A stretch of 64,000 bases of DNA from Icerya purchasi (lineage: Eukaryota > Arthropoda > Insecta > Hemiptera > Monophlebidae). The notes beneath the pieces were generated by a model that worked only from the letters and a program-made list of their open reading frames with translations, had not been told where the DNA came from and did no database searches. The stretch spans positions 559,270,374 to 559,334,373 of the forward strand of contig CM077115.1 in assembly GCA_039619475.1 (NCBI GenBank), written 5' to 3'. The translations under genes were made by a program, and so were the position numbers. Positions 1 to 12,387 of the stretch are shown in pieces. Position 1 is the stretch's first letter. Each line of letters begins with the position of its first letter.

Positions 1-1795
1 TCACGAAAAGGACTCACGAGGACAGTCGATTTACCTCGTCACGTGATTCTGGCACGAAGACAATCCATGAAAGAAATATACTTCTACATCGTTCGCAGTT
101 TCGCGAAAAGAACTCTCACTCTGTAAAGGCCTGTGTCAAAATCGGCCAGCGACACTAGCCGGCGTGTAACGTTAATGATACGGTTAGTTGGTGGCCGCTT
201 TAAGTAAGTTTAATCTTATTAAAATGGACCGGATCCAGTCGGTTACGATTTATCACGAGCGCAACTAACGACGACAGTTTACATATTGACTTATGTACTA
301 TGACTATATTAGAGCGGGCTGCTGTTGGGGTGCTGGTGTACACGACGAAGTTAAAAAAAAAAAACACACACACAGAAAAGGAAGCTAACGATGCTGAACC
401 GTGGCTGAACCCTAAAAAAGGGGCTCCGCGACACTTTTAAGACGCGTGTGAAATGAATACCCCACAATTCAACTAGTCGAACAACAACGGCCCAGTTGAC
501 AAAGGCGATCGCGGAAAAGTCGCGTTCGGCCTGCGCGTGCTTGGCTATTCGTCCGAAACCAAATTTTCATCAGCGCTATCGTGATCCGCACCTTCCCAGT
601 GATCGGACGACTGTACAACGACTGTTACCAACTCTCAGACACGATCCATTACGTTGTACCTACCTCCGCATCGGTTGACCAGATTTATGTCTGCAAATAT
701 CGTATTTCTCGCACATTAAATTAGTTAGTACGACAAACGCGTGTTGTAGGGTTTTCTTTTCGTGTTTGGCATCGCGTTCCTTTCAGGTCATAAATCAAAG
801 TAAACCAGAAACTTTATACCACACCGCTGCTTAAAAGCGATGAAAGGGTTCTTCTGCACGGTAAATGGAGCTTGTAAATTCGCATCCAGATTGCGAAATT
901 GTCGCGCGAGTAAAGAAAACTTTTGAAAATAAACGGCAATCTTTGATTTTGTAAAATGGCCAACGTTCTTTTAGAGTTGGCTATCGTAGGAAATATTGAA
1001 GGAGAGGTAAAAATTATACGCATCGATGATTATTTTTGGGTCCTTACCATCTCGTTAATATCCGCGTTGAAGATAATAATGCGGATGTCGGCTCTTTTAT
1101 ACAGTTATATGCTACGATAATTTTATAGTTTGTCCGTTGGTCGGTTTTTAGCAATTTTTTTTTTTCTTATTTACTCCCTGCTACTTGTTATTATGTCTTA
1201 TTTATTTTTCTTTGTCTTTCTTTAGATTTTATTTTGTTACTTTAGACGCTGTAATTCACACCGGAAGTTGACAAAAAAAAAGAAAATTTACAATTAAACT
1301 TTTTATAATTAAACTTTATATTTTTTTATTAATTTTTATTTGCAGATATTCGCGAATAAAAAGCATTTCATTTAATAATAATACTGAGAATTAAAAGACA
1401 ACATATTAATTAGCCTTCAAAATTTTTTCCTCAGCAGCAACAGCAGTTTTATGTACGATTTATGAAATAAAATGAAAAAAAAAAAAAAAAAGGTTTCTTC
1501 AGTTAACTTTATTAAAAAAAAAAAAAAAAAAACATAAAAACCAAAAACCGATTAGGCGAATTTATCTTAAAAATAAAACTTACCATTAGGCGGTTCATTT
1601 GGGAGTATAGAAGAAACTAAATAAAAAACTTACGCGCAAGAAATTGAAAAAGCCAGCTACCGTGTGGAGTAGGTTAAGCAGTGGTCTTGATTAGCATCTA
1701 ATTTCATATCCGCTGTCACACATTAACACTTTCAAAAATTTCAATTGCGCCAAGTCAATGACGCGCCGACCAAATATAAAAAAGTAATAAAGAAA
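1..1795. other. Unassigned sequence, no recognised gene
   Basis: Mixed composition, somewhat richer in CpG over the first 800 bases and then strongly AT-rich. The short open frames at 496-678 (+) and 814-1023 (-) have no recognisable domain and look like chance. Poly-A runs lie near 1474-1490 and 1514-1531. The first 800 bases could be host non-coding sequence, but nothing proves it. Confidence 0.5.
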
Positions 1796-1799
1796 AAAA

Positions 1800-2060
1800 A
1801 GAAATGTAAGAAAATAAATTTTCCGGGTTAATGTAAAAAAATAAATTTTCCGGGTTAATGTAAAAAAATAAATTTTCCGGGTTAATGGAAGAAATAAATT
1901 TTTCGGGTTAATGGAAGAAAATAAATTTTTCGGGTTAATGGAAGAAAATAAATTTTCCCGGTTAATGTAAAAAAATTAATTTTTCGGGTTAATGGAAGAA
2001 AATAAATTTTCCCGGTTAATGGAAGAAAATAAATTTTCCCGGTTAATCGAAAAAAAATCC
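1800..2060. repeat. Minisatellite, about 27-bp unit, about 9 copies
   Basis: About nine head-to-tail copies of a 26-29 bp unit built around the core TTTTCCGGGTTAATG, separated by A-rich spacers (GTAAAAAAATAAA or GAAGAAAATAAA). The first copies read TCCGGG and later ones TTCGGG or TCCCGG, so the array has diverged in blocks: CCGGG copies first, TCGGG next, CCCGG last. No coding potential. This is seen directly in the sequence. Confidence 0.9.
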
Positions 2061-2716
2061 ATAATTACCGGCGCTGTATAGAAGTATATAGAGGATCATG
2101 GATATGTCCTTATTATTATTGTCCTTAGTATAAGAATGACATAGTCATACATTTTTCGTGTGCTGAAAAGTGACGGAAATACACAGTTCTTGTTGAGGTC
2201 AACTGTTAAAAACGGTCTGTGCGAATAAAATAATGAAATATCGAAATTCACATTTATTAATTATAACTAACTTTGACGAAAATTAAAGCAAGCGAATAAA
2301 CGTAACGAAATAACGAATAAACGAATAAACGAAGCATTACAGAGAAACACCAGCCGGTAAAATTCAAGTTATTACCTTTTGCACATATAAATCATTCGAT
2401 ACTTTTTCAACGTCCTGGTATATTTTGAACAAATAGCGGTTACTTTATGGATCGCGTAGCAATTTTTGATCGCACCACGCTCAATGCTGTGAATTCAAGG
2501 ATTTTTTTCGTTAAGAGCTTTCACGGGACACTTCCCGTTACGTATAGAAAATTAAAAATCATTATAAAACTTTCTGTCATTTCTCCGTCGCCATTTCTTC
2601 CTCGCAATTTTTCTTAACAGATAAAATTAAATTGATTTTAAAAGAAATTTGGGCGCGGCTGTGCTGGGGCACAGGGCAGTTGATTTAACGTGAAACGCCT
2701 ATATCGGTTTAAGTAT
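2061..2716. other. Unassigned AT-rich spacer
   Basis: No gene recognised. It holds a short tandem stretch of CGAATAAA-type units near 2288-2332 and otherwise unremarkable AT-rich DNA between the minisatellite and the dispersed repeat. Confidence 0.5.
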
Positions 2717-3030
2717 TTATATATATATATATTAATTACAACGTAATTCTTAGCCTACCCTCCCATTAGAAAAAAATGTCCCAATTTTATGTGTAACGTT
2801 TGTTATATTTTATAGGATTTCTGAGATTATGTTATTATATATTCATATGGACCGATTTAGAATTACGTTGTAAATTTTGATCATTTTATACAAAGTATAA
2901 AATAGAAAGAGATAGAAATGTAAGCCAGACGGGTCAAGGGGCACAGCCCCTTGCGAGGCCAAAATGGTCTAGTTTTATATATATATATATATAACTATAT
3001 ACAGATATATATAGATATATATACATATAT
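2717..3030 (+). repeat. Dispersed repeat D1, copy 1, bounded by (TA)n
   Basis: This ~310-bp unit occurs again at 24,099-24,511 (same orientation) and at 63,874-64,000 (opposite orientation, cut by the window end). It starts and ends in (TA)n. Near its start is AATTACAACGTAATTC (2734-2749), which recurs inverted at 2860-2876, giving an internal ~143-bp MITE-like segment. Near its end is a perfect 8-bp-stem hairpin (CAAGGGGC, ACA, GCCCCTTG) followed by GGCCAAAATGG. There is no ORF and no Pol III box. The class is unknown; it is a non-autonomous element that repeatedly sits in TA microsatellites. Confidence 0.75.
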
Positions 3031-3169
3031 GCGGTGAAAACTAATAGTCGTTGCGTTGCGCGATTTCGTTTCACTAGTTCGTTTCACGAGCGATTTTCAA
3101 GACGTTTCACGTCAAAAATTCAGCGACATTTCTATTCACACTTTCTCCGAGGCTAACAAAATTTTAGAT

Positions 3170-3632
3170 TGTGCCCAGACTTAAAAAATCCACGTTGCTC
3201 CTTAGGAAAATTGGCGTACCGCTCCTTCTTTCGTAACGATCAATCCTTTTATCTATCTGTACAACCTAATCTTCCTTCTGATCCCTGGTTCTTTTAGTTT
3301 CCTTCACTTCTCCGTTTTGTTGTCATTTCAATTAATTCGTTTGCGTTTTGGCCATTCTGTTCTGCCTTCCTCTCGTTTTCGCCTCGTTCCCTCTCCACCT
3401 CAATGAAGCGATGATTTGTGACGCCAATCACATCTTTTTCGAATGTCCATTTATTTCTGTCGAACTGAAACTCAAGCTCCCTGCTCCTTATTGTGCATCT
3501 TATATTTTGTCCTTCTCCACGCCGTCCATTATTTCATCCGTTATTAGTTCCTTTATATTGTCCGTATCGAATTTAATTTTCTTTCTTGTTGTTTCCGGGT
3601 GTTAGTCGTTGGTTGCCGGGGAGACAAAAAAG
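3170..3632 (+). mobile_element. LINE family A, copy 1: 3' end remnant
   Basis: Pyrimidine-rich sequence matching the 3' part of the longer family A copy at 57,770-58,842, including the segment that reads AACCTAATCTTCCTTC and the downstream coding end. An open stretch (3348-3605) carries a zinc-knuckle-like ICDANHIFFECPFIS, with the spacing C-x3-H-x4-C typical of the C-terminus of RNase H-bearing LINEs. The 3' end reads TTGTTTCCGGGTG and leads into a purine-rich tail at about 3632. It is 5'-truncated and frameshifted, and is a dead remnant. Confidence 0.65.
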
Positions 3633-3890
3633 AAATAGATAAGAGTACTCTAAAGAACGGGATAAGCTGAATAGCCCCCAATATTTTTATGCGTACTAAA
3701 TTACGAATTGAAATGTCAAGTGACAAATATGTCAATTCTTCTATTTTTCGTATCTGAATTGAAAGAAGATATTAAGGGTAATCATTGAAGTTTTTAACTA
3801 ACTAATGTGTACTACTAGAATTGTTGAAGAATGCAAGTGTGCAATTTTTGATGATGTTATCAATGTACGGAAGTTCATCTTCTCGTACTG

Positions 3891-3893
<3 letters not shown>

Positions 3894-3960
<67 letters not shown>
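3894..3960. repeat. (TA)n microsatellite, about 33 units
   Basis: An uninterrupted TA run of 67 bases, the longest in the window. No repeat-D1 sequence was seen beside it. Confidence 0.97.
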
Positions 3961-3963
<3 letters not shown>

Positions 3964-4384
3964 ATTTAATTAAAGCTTGTTCTTGCCAAGCATTTTTATT
4001 TATTCTTCTCGTAATCACATTTAAAGGAGGGTGTAAAAAGAAAAGAAAAAAATAGAATTGATTCGACATCTTTAAAATAGAACTCGTTAGTTTTTCATTG
4101 GGGTACTGCAACTGATTGAAAATTGTAGTTTTAAATTCTTACTTTTTATAAGCTATGTCGTGAAATTAATCCTTTTAGAGAATTCGAGAAGGCTAAAAAG
4201 ACATTGTAGTGTACCTCTGAAATATTATAGTACGGTGGAGGGAAATCAGCCGATTGGGTGACCCAAATGTCACAATGCAGACGATGGATTTGGGCCCCCT
4301 CTTTAAGGGGAGACTCGCTTATAACGGTGATTTATTTAACGAGGAGGCCAGACCACGAAGACATTCTTGGTGATTAAAAACAGA

Positions 4385-4430
<46 letters not shown>

Positions 4431-6900
4431 GTTCAATACGTAAAGAGTTAAAAGACATCATCAACTTTTCCATCCTTATTTTTTGCATAATCAGATTATG
4501 GATTCGTACTAGTAATATTGCCTAAGTTTCAAAATCTTTTTCACTCATGAGAAGTTAAAAAGTCTTTCATTAATCGATTGAGCGTCACCGAACCAAATCG
4601 ATTCTAAGCAAAAGAGGATCGTGTAGGTATTATAAAATTGGCTGTTCGGAGTTTTACGTAAAGAGGAGGGGAGAGGATTACTAACGCTAAAATTTTTGAA
4701 TGGAAATATTACAGATTTTTAAATGGAATATGCGGCGGTACACTAGTCGGAGTCGCGTCGAAAGTTAACTTTGGAATAGTTCAAAAAAGTTATGTTTGTT
4801 AAAATTTGGAAGAGTCGGTAAAAAACAAAAAAACCGGAAAATGTTCCGGATTATTAAAATTAGGCATTTAAGCGTCAAGTTTTTTGTTTGTTTCTAATTT
4901 TAAATCGCCAATTATTACTCTTTTTTCAACTAGCTTGATTATTACGGAAATCGAGATGGAGAAGAAATTTACTGCGTTGTATTGGGAGATTTAGAGAGTT
5001 ATTTCGATCGAACCATTAGCGCGCTGCGCATTGAGTTTGCTTTTGGTTGAATTCATTACAAGATGTAAGAAATTTGTTTTTTTGAATTCGAATGAATCTA
5101 CTTACAGAAGGGAAGATTGACAAAACGCCTTTTTTCTTTTAGTGCGGCCGTGAATGAAGATGACTTTGTGTAGACTTGCTCAAATATGGAATCGGTTAAA
5201 CCGGGCTTCGCGTATTATTATTCAAACGTGTATTCAGATTTGAATGGTACAGGAAAGAAAAAAAAAACGACCTTTTCCCATAATTTTATATTTCACAGAA
5301 CCTGCTACAAATTGCCTTGTTCGAAACATTACCTCTTCTACTTTTTTGAATGTTTAACTCATCGATCCTTTTGCAGTAGCGATGATGTATACTCGTTAAT
5401 TGCTACTAGACGATACTGTATGCTTTAATTTATTGAAACTACCAAATTGATTAATTATTCTGAAATATCCTCTGCAGCTGAAATGCGTCTGTGGTTTGGA
5501 ATTAATAAGTAAATAAAGAACTTTTTGCATTTTTTTCCTACGTGTAAATTTCCTGAGGTCTTTACCATTTGAAATGAATTCAAGCACTTTTAAAAGGGTA
5601 AAAAAAACTTAACAGAGCGAAAAATGCTTTGTAAAGATAAAATGGGAATGATTTTAATATTCGCCTTTTCGACTTTTGATGGTAGCGCTCTAGAGTCTCT
5701 CTGTTGGTATTCATTATATTATCTAAAGTATTTCGAATTATTTTTTTTTCTTTACACATCTTTCTCGATTTAGTGTGTCAACCTTATATTATTTTCTTCG
5801 TTCTCGGTCTGCTGAAAGAATGACATTCTTCTTTTAAATCCATTTCGAAAGATCACATATTCCGGTAGAACTAAATTTTTTCCATTGACGCTTAAAAAGT
5901 ATTATGTAACATTTCGCGACCTGATTTAAGGAAAAAAGCACTCAAGTATGCCGCAGCCGAGTATTTAATCAGCAACGCTCGCTCTGATAATGTTTTTTTT
6001 TGATATAGTAAAATTCGGAATAAGCGGATAATGAAACCAGCAAATCCATGAAAATGCGTATATGAAAAATACGAAACGCGTTTCTTACCATTGACAAATT
6101 ATTGCCTGCATACATTATTCTCACGCAGAAGAGGAACGACGACTGTTACTGAAAAAACGAAATAAAAGAAAATTCGAAATGTTGACAATTTTTTTTTTTT
6201 CTCCGTAATACTATTTGGAAGATTTTATATGAGCAAAGCAAAAGTTGTTTCGAAGCTGTCGGAAGCAACAGTTGGGCAGTAATCGAAAAGCATGAAGACG
6301 GGACCAGATGAGTTGTTCCTAATGCAATACGGCATAAGTTGGCAACTTTCCTACGATTTTTAATTGATTAGGCGGAAAAAGCGCCATAATTCGTATTGCA
6401 GTAGTTGACTAAAAATGATTTGGGCTTATATTGAGCATGGATTTATGCATGGCCGTACAGTTCGAGAAATGTTTAAAATCATTTAAAGCCGCAATCAGAT
6501 CGAAATTAGCTGGTTTTATAAAATCGTGTACCAAGCAATTGCCGTGACATTTCTTCAGCAACATGCGAAAAACTATATATATGTAGTTCACTTAATGACG
6601 TAATTGTATTTGTTTTAAATGATATGAAATTTTTTGAGAGTTGAATTCTTGCTTTTTGTAAAGATTTCACGACACCTGTAAACAAATGAATGGCTCTATA
6701 CAGTTTCGCCTCGTTCACGAAACATACGAGATTTAAAGTAAAATAAGGCTTAAATTTTTTTCCCTTCCTGGTAGTTTTTGCAGCTTTCCCGGTTTTTGAT
6801 GGTTAACTTTTTATTTCATTATTTACGAGGTACATATTGCCAAGGAGGGGACTATCACCTCGGGTGAGGTTATTTACATTATTTTAAGGTTTGTAATATT
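3961..6900. other. Unassigned AT-rich region
   Basis: No recognisable gene. It contains a second (TA)n run at 4389-4427. The ORFs at 5186-5428 (+), 5396-5587 (-) and 6409-6718 (-) are short, low-complexity and lack a domain. Around 4220-4380 the sequence is less AT-rich, but no homology is evident. Confidence 0.5.
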
Positions 6901-6904
6901 TATA

Positions 6905-7700
6905 AATTTAATTAGCCTCTGTATAAGTTATTTATGTTTAAATTCGCGGAATGATCGTCTGTAAGTGTGGATTGTTGGCGTTCGGTACTGTAGATGGGGC
7001 ATTCAGTGATGATGTGTTTGACTGTGATCTGGCAATTGCATTGAGTATAGGCTGGAGGCTCCTGGTGGTCCAGCAGGTATGCATGGGTGGTTAAAGTATG
7101 GCCTAGATCGATTTTGTTCAAGGTTGATTCAATATCCCGGTTTGATGCAGCTTTGCCTATAACGTAAGTCCAGTCAGTAATCGTCCGTTTAATTGCCAGT
7201 AGTTTGTTCGAATAGCTGCTGTTCCACTCAACCTCCCAATCAGACATTATTTTGTATTTTGCGTATTTCTTCAGTTCGCTTGGGTGTAACACTGGTACGG
7301 CGGCGTTGGTCGATAGCGTGGGAAGGTGATCAAAGATCATGATGTAAATGGTGCCTTCATGGTGGTTTGGACTCCACGGTGGATCGGCGGAAGGCATGCG
7401 CTTAAGTAGATAATTCGGGATTTCCAGCGTAAATTCGTCATGACATTTGAAGTAGCCTTGGGCAGCGAGGGTACCGTCTCTGTATAATGGGTTTGATGGA
7501 CTGTAAATGCTGTGGTTTGGACGGTTCGGGTAACTTAAGATTGATAGGGCGTAATCGACCGATAATGTTTGCCGGCGGTATTTCAGGGGAGGAATACCGG
7601 CAAGTTAAGCCTTCATAAAGTCGATATTTTTCTAGCTGTCCAAAGAACAAATTGAATTTCGCATCAAGCGCGTGATTCTTCTCTTCGAATTTGGTCATCT
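6905..7700 (-). mobile_element. I-like LINE, C-terminal remnant (copy a)
   Basis: The open frame at 6912-7397 (161 codons) reads as the end of a second ORF of an I-like non-LTR element. Its middle carries LGHTLTTHAYLL, the conserved segment just after the RNase H region (usually L-G-H-T-x-L-T-H-x-Y-L). This is followed by CNCQITVKHIITECPIY, the C-x-C...H-x4-C zinc knuckle closing these proteins. Upstream on the same strand, 7438-7698 is open in another frame (EKYRLYEGLTCRYSS...); I could not assign it and it may not belong to the element. No reverse transcriptase is present, so the copy is 5'-truncated. Clade assignment is by motif only. Confidence 0.7.
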
Positions 7701-8149
7701 ACAGACCACGTGGAAACATTAAACTTTTCCCTTTTTGTTCTTCCAGGTACTTCTTCATTATTTCATTGTGCTTTTTTTTTCTTTCGTCTATCCATTTTTA
7801 GCCAGTTTTCTTACTTTTGATTCTTTTAAAGCTATCGAGCTTTTTTATTTTATTCCTGAATTTTGTTCGTTTTTTAGTAGTTATCTTTCTCTTTCATTTT
7901 TTTTTTTTTCAATCTGTGTGTGTGTGTGTGTATCTAGCATACAACGTAAAGCTATTACAGCACGCGGATGTGCGATCAGTATTTAGAGATAATTAATTAA
8001 TTTGGTTACTTCGATAAACTGAAGGACAGATGACGTTGCTGTCGATGAATTAGCAAGGATTCTTATTAGCACTGTTGGGCTTCTTAGTACACACTGTGAA
8101 GCTTAATTTCACAATTATCGACGCCCGGCTAAGGATATCGGACTTACTT
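7701..8149. other. Unassigned, T-rich, with (TG)n
   Basis: No gene. T-rich DNA with a short (TG)n at about 7916-7931. Bases 8080-8110 weakly resemble the tail of the SINE at 33,238-33,480 (a TTAGTACAC...CTGTG...CTTAA pattern), too weakly to call a copy. Confidence 0.5.
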
Positions 8150-10080
8150 TACGATTATCAATGTTATTCCATGAGACTCGGTAATCTGAAAAGGCTAGGC
8201 ACATATATAATATGTAGGAGACGGTAGAGGCGATGTTTTGTAGGCAGAATGGGCAGGAGTTGCTCGGAACATAAAGTCGTGAGTTAGCGCTATATGTCCT
8301 GTTCGCAGCCGGCTCAGAGCGCGGAACTCTGCACGAGAATTGTCTTCGCCTGTCGGTTGTGGCTTTAATGGATCATAGAAAAGTCAGGCAGGAAGCCCAG
8401 TGCTCTTCCATGAAAACGAGCGTTTGGCCAAACACAGTGTCGCAAAGGCGTTTTCAGACATATGGGAGAAAGCATTTCTGATCGAGCGAATATATCGACT
8501 CGCTCATTTTCGGGAACACCAGCATACTCGTAACCATGCTATTGAGCAATGCTTCTGGGACAGTCTATACAACATCTGGTAGATTTGAATCACTACCGGA
8601 TGTTTTGTGCAAAGGTCTGATATTGTAGCTAGAGCGACCGACGAGTCTACTACTATTAGCAATTTTCAAGTTGTAGGCTCCGGAGAGAGAACGTACTGAT
8701 AATAGAAGAATATCCCGTATATCTCCGCGTTCGCGCCGCGTCATTGAGTCTCACTGCTTTTGATGCATAATGAACAGGTAGTAGGCGATGACCCGTCGGT
8801 TGGGTGGGCTTTGGACGTGAAAGACCTATGTGTGCGCAAAATTGAGCGAAGGACGGCGTGGTTCACTGCATCAACGGATTTTAACAAAGAACGGCTGGCT
8901 GATGAATGGGCTTGTGACCCGTAGTTGATTCTGGAGAGAACCAAAAAGGCTCGTAGATGGAAAGAATGGTTTTAGAGGGGAAAGTGTATTTTACATTTGC
9001 CACGTTCTTGAGGACTGATAAAAATTTGTAACATTTAACTCTGAGGTTGACTGTATAATCACGTTAATTTATTATTATCGAACAGTATGCTAAGGAACTT
9101 AACAGTAGGCTGGAAGGAGATTAGAGAGTTTTCAAGTTTTAAGGAAATGCTAAGAGTAGACGGAACTGTTGGAAAGGTAAGATCGTGTTATCATTACACC
9201 AGGACTGCAGTTTATTGGCGCCTTTTTGTAGGATCTTTTGAGCATTAGCCGGAAGGGAGGACAGGAAATGTAAGCCGGGCAATGACCGGTGGCGCGATAC
9301 GTTCAGCTATTCCTTTAATATAGAAAATAAACAAGGCTGCACTCAGGGCAGTGCCTTGTACTACATCATTCTCAATTTGATTACCGACGTTGATGCCAGC
9401 CGATATAAGCTTAGATGATAAATTGTACTCAATCTTCAAGTGCCTTTTCCATATCCAAAAAGACGGAGTGTATACATATGCTCGGCACTGGTATGCTGTT
9501 AATATTTGTCTCTGTAAGTTTAGTATTCGCCCTCCGACTTGTACAGGGGATAAAATATTATTTTACTCAATGGAAGAACCCTGAGGCGTTGGTTAGCAAC
9601 TTTTTTCCTATAATTTTGGCAAGAGAATATAGGCGGAATATTTGTAGATCTGAAATTCGGTGGAAACAGCGGATTTTTGTTCCAAAACGGGAATCATGGC
9701 TGCTAATTTCCATGGCGCTGGAGCAGAACTGGAAGATCAAATTTTGATTATAAAGGAGCAAAAGCGAAAGAAGGCGAGTATTTCAGCGTGAAGAGATAAA
9801 TGGAGTCAGGTCCGGGTGCTCTCCAGTTGGAGTTTGATATTTGAGTTGATGCTTTAACTTTGACATATTGTCAAGAGGAGTCGAGATTAGCAGGTGTGCT
9901 GCTCTGATACATTATTCTTTAACGAAAAGGCAGGAGAATTAGCTGATGAGGATGATATGGCGGAAAAATGTTCTACAAAAATATTTGACAACCGGCCCCG
10001 ATGTAACCAGTGTCTATCTCTAACGAGATCGGAGTGAAGGTGCGGTTGGAGCCGTTTAACGTTTTAATTTTCTACCATAA
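8150..10080 (-). mobile_element. I-like LINE remnant (copy b): RT and C-terminus
   Basis: Minus-strand pieces of one degenerate element lie in the correct order. At about 9795-9840 is APGPDSIYLFTLKYSP, the P-G-P-D-x-I segment at the start of the RT fingers. At about 9420-9460 is VFLDMEKA, RT motif A region (usually FLD-x-x-KAFD). At 9320-9400 is VVQGTALSAALFIFYI, motif B (Q-G-x-x-L-S-x-x-L-F). At 8741-8944 is VLSRINYGSQAHSSAS, the thumb region typical of I/Jockey-group RTs. At about 8290-8330 is EFRALSRLRTGHIALTH, the segment before the zinc knuckle. The catalytic Y/F-x-D-D box is not readable, and many frameshifts separate the pieces. Old and dead. Confidence 0.75.
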
Positions 10081-10099
10081 CTTGTTGCTGGTACATAGT

Positions 10100-10453
10100 A
10101 GTAGAATTGTATAGTTGAGGATTCTTGCTTTTTGAGCCCGATAAGGTCTCTTGTAGCACGGTGCTTCCCAAACTCTATTAAGTCGAAGATTTACATTTTC
10201 TCAACGCCCGTTTCCGTCGGTTTCAATAGTTTATGTGTCTATTTCATTAAGATCCTTTTTCGTATTCGAGAACCAACTCGGACTGATTTTCAATCTATCA
10301 AAATATCGGAAGATTCTTTTATTAGTTCATCACATATTCTCAATGTCAGCTTTCTTTTTCTCATAACGTCGGACAGTTTTTCTACTTTCTTTCTTCATTT
10401 GATCTGTTCCTGAATGGTTTCTCTTTTTGGATCGAGAATTTTCTTACGATGTT

Positions 10454-10484
<31 letters not shown>

Positions 10485-11700
10485 TTTCCAATATTTCAAC
10501 ATTTGCTATATCATTTCACTTTAAGCACTCAGCTGCACATAAGTACTCCGGTTTAATGATTTTATGTTGAATATATTTCGCGTTAATAGTCGTTCCCGCC
10601 CTTACTTTCAATGTTTTCTCACATCCAATCGATTTTTCTGAATAACCTAAGTATTTGAACATTTTTTAATTTTCCCATATTTTGTACACACGTATCGAGG
10701 TGAGCTTTTAATTTTTCTCGTACATTCTGTCTTCTCAAAAGGGATCTGTAATCAAATTATTTATGCTATGTCTTTTAGATGGTTGATTTGCTTTACCGTC
10801 AAGGTCCTGTGAGAAAATCTGCCAAGTCATCTGCAAAAGTTAGACAATTAATGGCTAAATTCTCCTTTTTGCTTTCCAGTCTCATATTTGTTTACTTATC
10901 ATTTTCTGTTTCCGCTAATTTTTCCTCCTCTCTTACAGTCGTTCTCCTAAGACGCAATTGAACAAAATTGGTGACAGTCCATTTCCTTGCCACAAGCTCG
11001 TTTTTTTTTTGAGCTCAAAAGCTTCGGACCTATTACCCGTAAATTTTTTATCTTAACTTTACCGTCTAGTAGTGCTCGTTGTATTAATTTCGTTGATCTA
11101 TCATCAAACATTTCCATTAAACCTACTCGTATAAACGGCATCATAAAGTCTACATAATTTTAAAGTTTTAAGAATTTGTTCTGCGTAAGATCGATTTTTT
11201 CTGAAACCCGCTTCGTATTCTCCCAGTTCCACTTCTGATTTAATAACACCCTTGAAAGGATTTCATATACCGCCGGTAATAGAGAGATATTCCTCTATAA
11301 TTGTTAACCTCTGGCTATTTTTTTTTTTTTTTTTTTTATAAAGTGGATGTATTACGCCGCATTTCCATTCCTGTGGTCTCTTCCCTGCTCTCACGACTTC
11401 CACTAGGAATTTTTTCAATTCTATTTTTATTATTGAAATCGATGTACATCTAGTTTTTCAGAAAATTTCTTGGTTTACACTTGTAAGACTAATGAGTCAC
11501 ATTGGTGGAAACTTTTTCCGGGAAATCTTTAATATTTGTTTCTTCTTGAAGAATTCATAGATTTTTTTTTCGGTCGTTGAAATTGTAAAGAAACGGTAAA
11601 CTCCCTTTCGCTAAATCTTTATCGGACCCGTCATTTTTCTTAAAATAACAATACGATCTTTTTTTCTTCTCCAACAGATTACAACACACCTTACACGTTT
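10100..11700 (-). mobile_element. RTE-like LINE remnant: reverse transcriptase
   Basis: The minus strand encodes scattered RT motifs in order. Near 11,330-11,370 is a segment like WKCGVIHPLYK (the usual W-x-x-G-x-I-x-P-x-x-K). At 10,947-11,144 is the stretch before motif B. At about 10,950-11,010 is QGNGLSPILFNCVL (motif B). At about 10,805-10,850 is LTFADDLADFL, the catalytic F-A-D-D box. At about 10,640-10,660 is FKYLGYS, the thumb marker. The (FAD)D and QGxGLSP forms fit RTE-like elements better than Jockey or I. Multiple frameshifts, a 28-base poly-T at 10,456-10,483 and another T run near 11,322-11,338 interrupt it. It lies directly upstream, in its own reading direction, of the I-like copy b on the same strand. 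Confidence 0.7.
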
Positions 11701-12387
11701 AGGGGCATATTGAAAAAAGTATTTCTTCCGAACCGGTTTAAAGCACGCTAATAATAATAATCGGAACAGGCTAAAAATCTAAAACACATCTACAACCTTC
11801 AATCTGATAATTATGCCATGGAATTTCCATTGAGATGCAAAAATACGCCGTATGAGAAAATTTCACGTTCTGTCAAAAGGATAATATTTTCGATTTTTCA
11901 CAAAACACAATCACTTCAAAGTCGCAAACGAAAGAAGCGGAAATAGCAAATCCTTTTCAGCTATTTATTATTAAAAGGAATTCGATAACGGCAAAAACAC
12001 AAAAAAATGTCTATCGCCAACAAAGCGTAATACTTTCTATTCTATTCGATGGAGAGTAATCGAGCAAAAAAAATGAATTACTACTTTCATTCGATACAAA
12101 ATGTTTACCTTCAATACGAAAAAAAAATCAAACGTTCATTTCGAAGCTAATAAAGATTGTTTTCCTGGCCTGCAAAATTTTGGTACGTTTTATGTAATTC
12201 CCTTCCGGTTGAAAGTAGATTTTTTCTGCACACGAATTTTTTTTATTGAAAATCTGCTAAATGCGAATTTAATGAATATTCAGGAACCCCGCTCCTTAAA
12301 TGGAACTAGAAATTATATTACATTTGTACGAAATAAATTCGAAAAGCTTTATTATACGGTGAGAAAAAAAAAACACATGTAAAAATA
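11701..12387. other. Unassigned AT-rich spacer
   Basis: No gene recognised. The ORF at 12,101-12,382 (+) is low-complexity and without a domain. It may include further 5' decay of the neighbouring RTE-like element. Confidence 0.45.

Noticed and set aside
2930..2980. Helitron 3' end in repeat D1: a hairpin followed by CTAG and T
   Set aside because: Only copy 1 reads CTAG. Copies 2 and 3 and the fragment at 21,060 read CGAG, so the C-T-R-R terminus is not the consensus, and no 5' TC end or A/T junction is evident.
3875..4111. ORF with a long IYIYIY repeat
   Set aside because: It is the translation of the (TA)n microsatellite.
6240..6600. Possible minus-strand RT relic
   Set aside because: Faint amino-acid resemblance without any RT motif in order.
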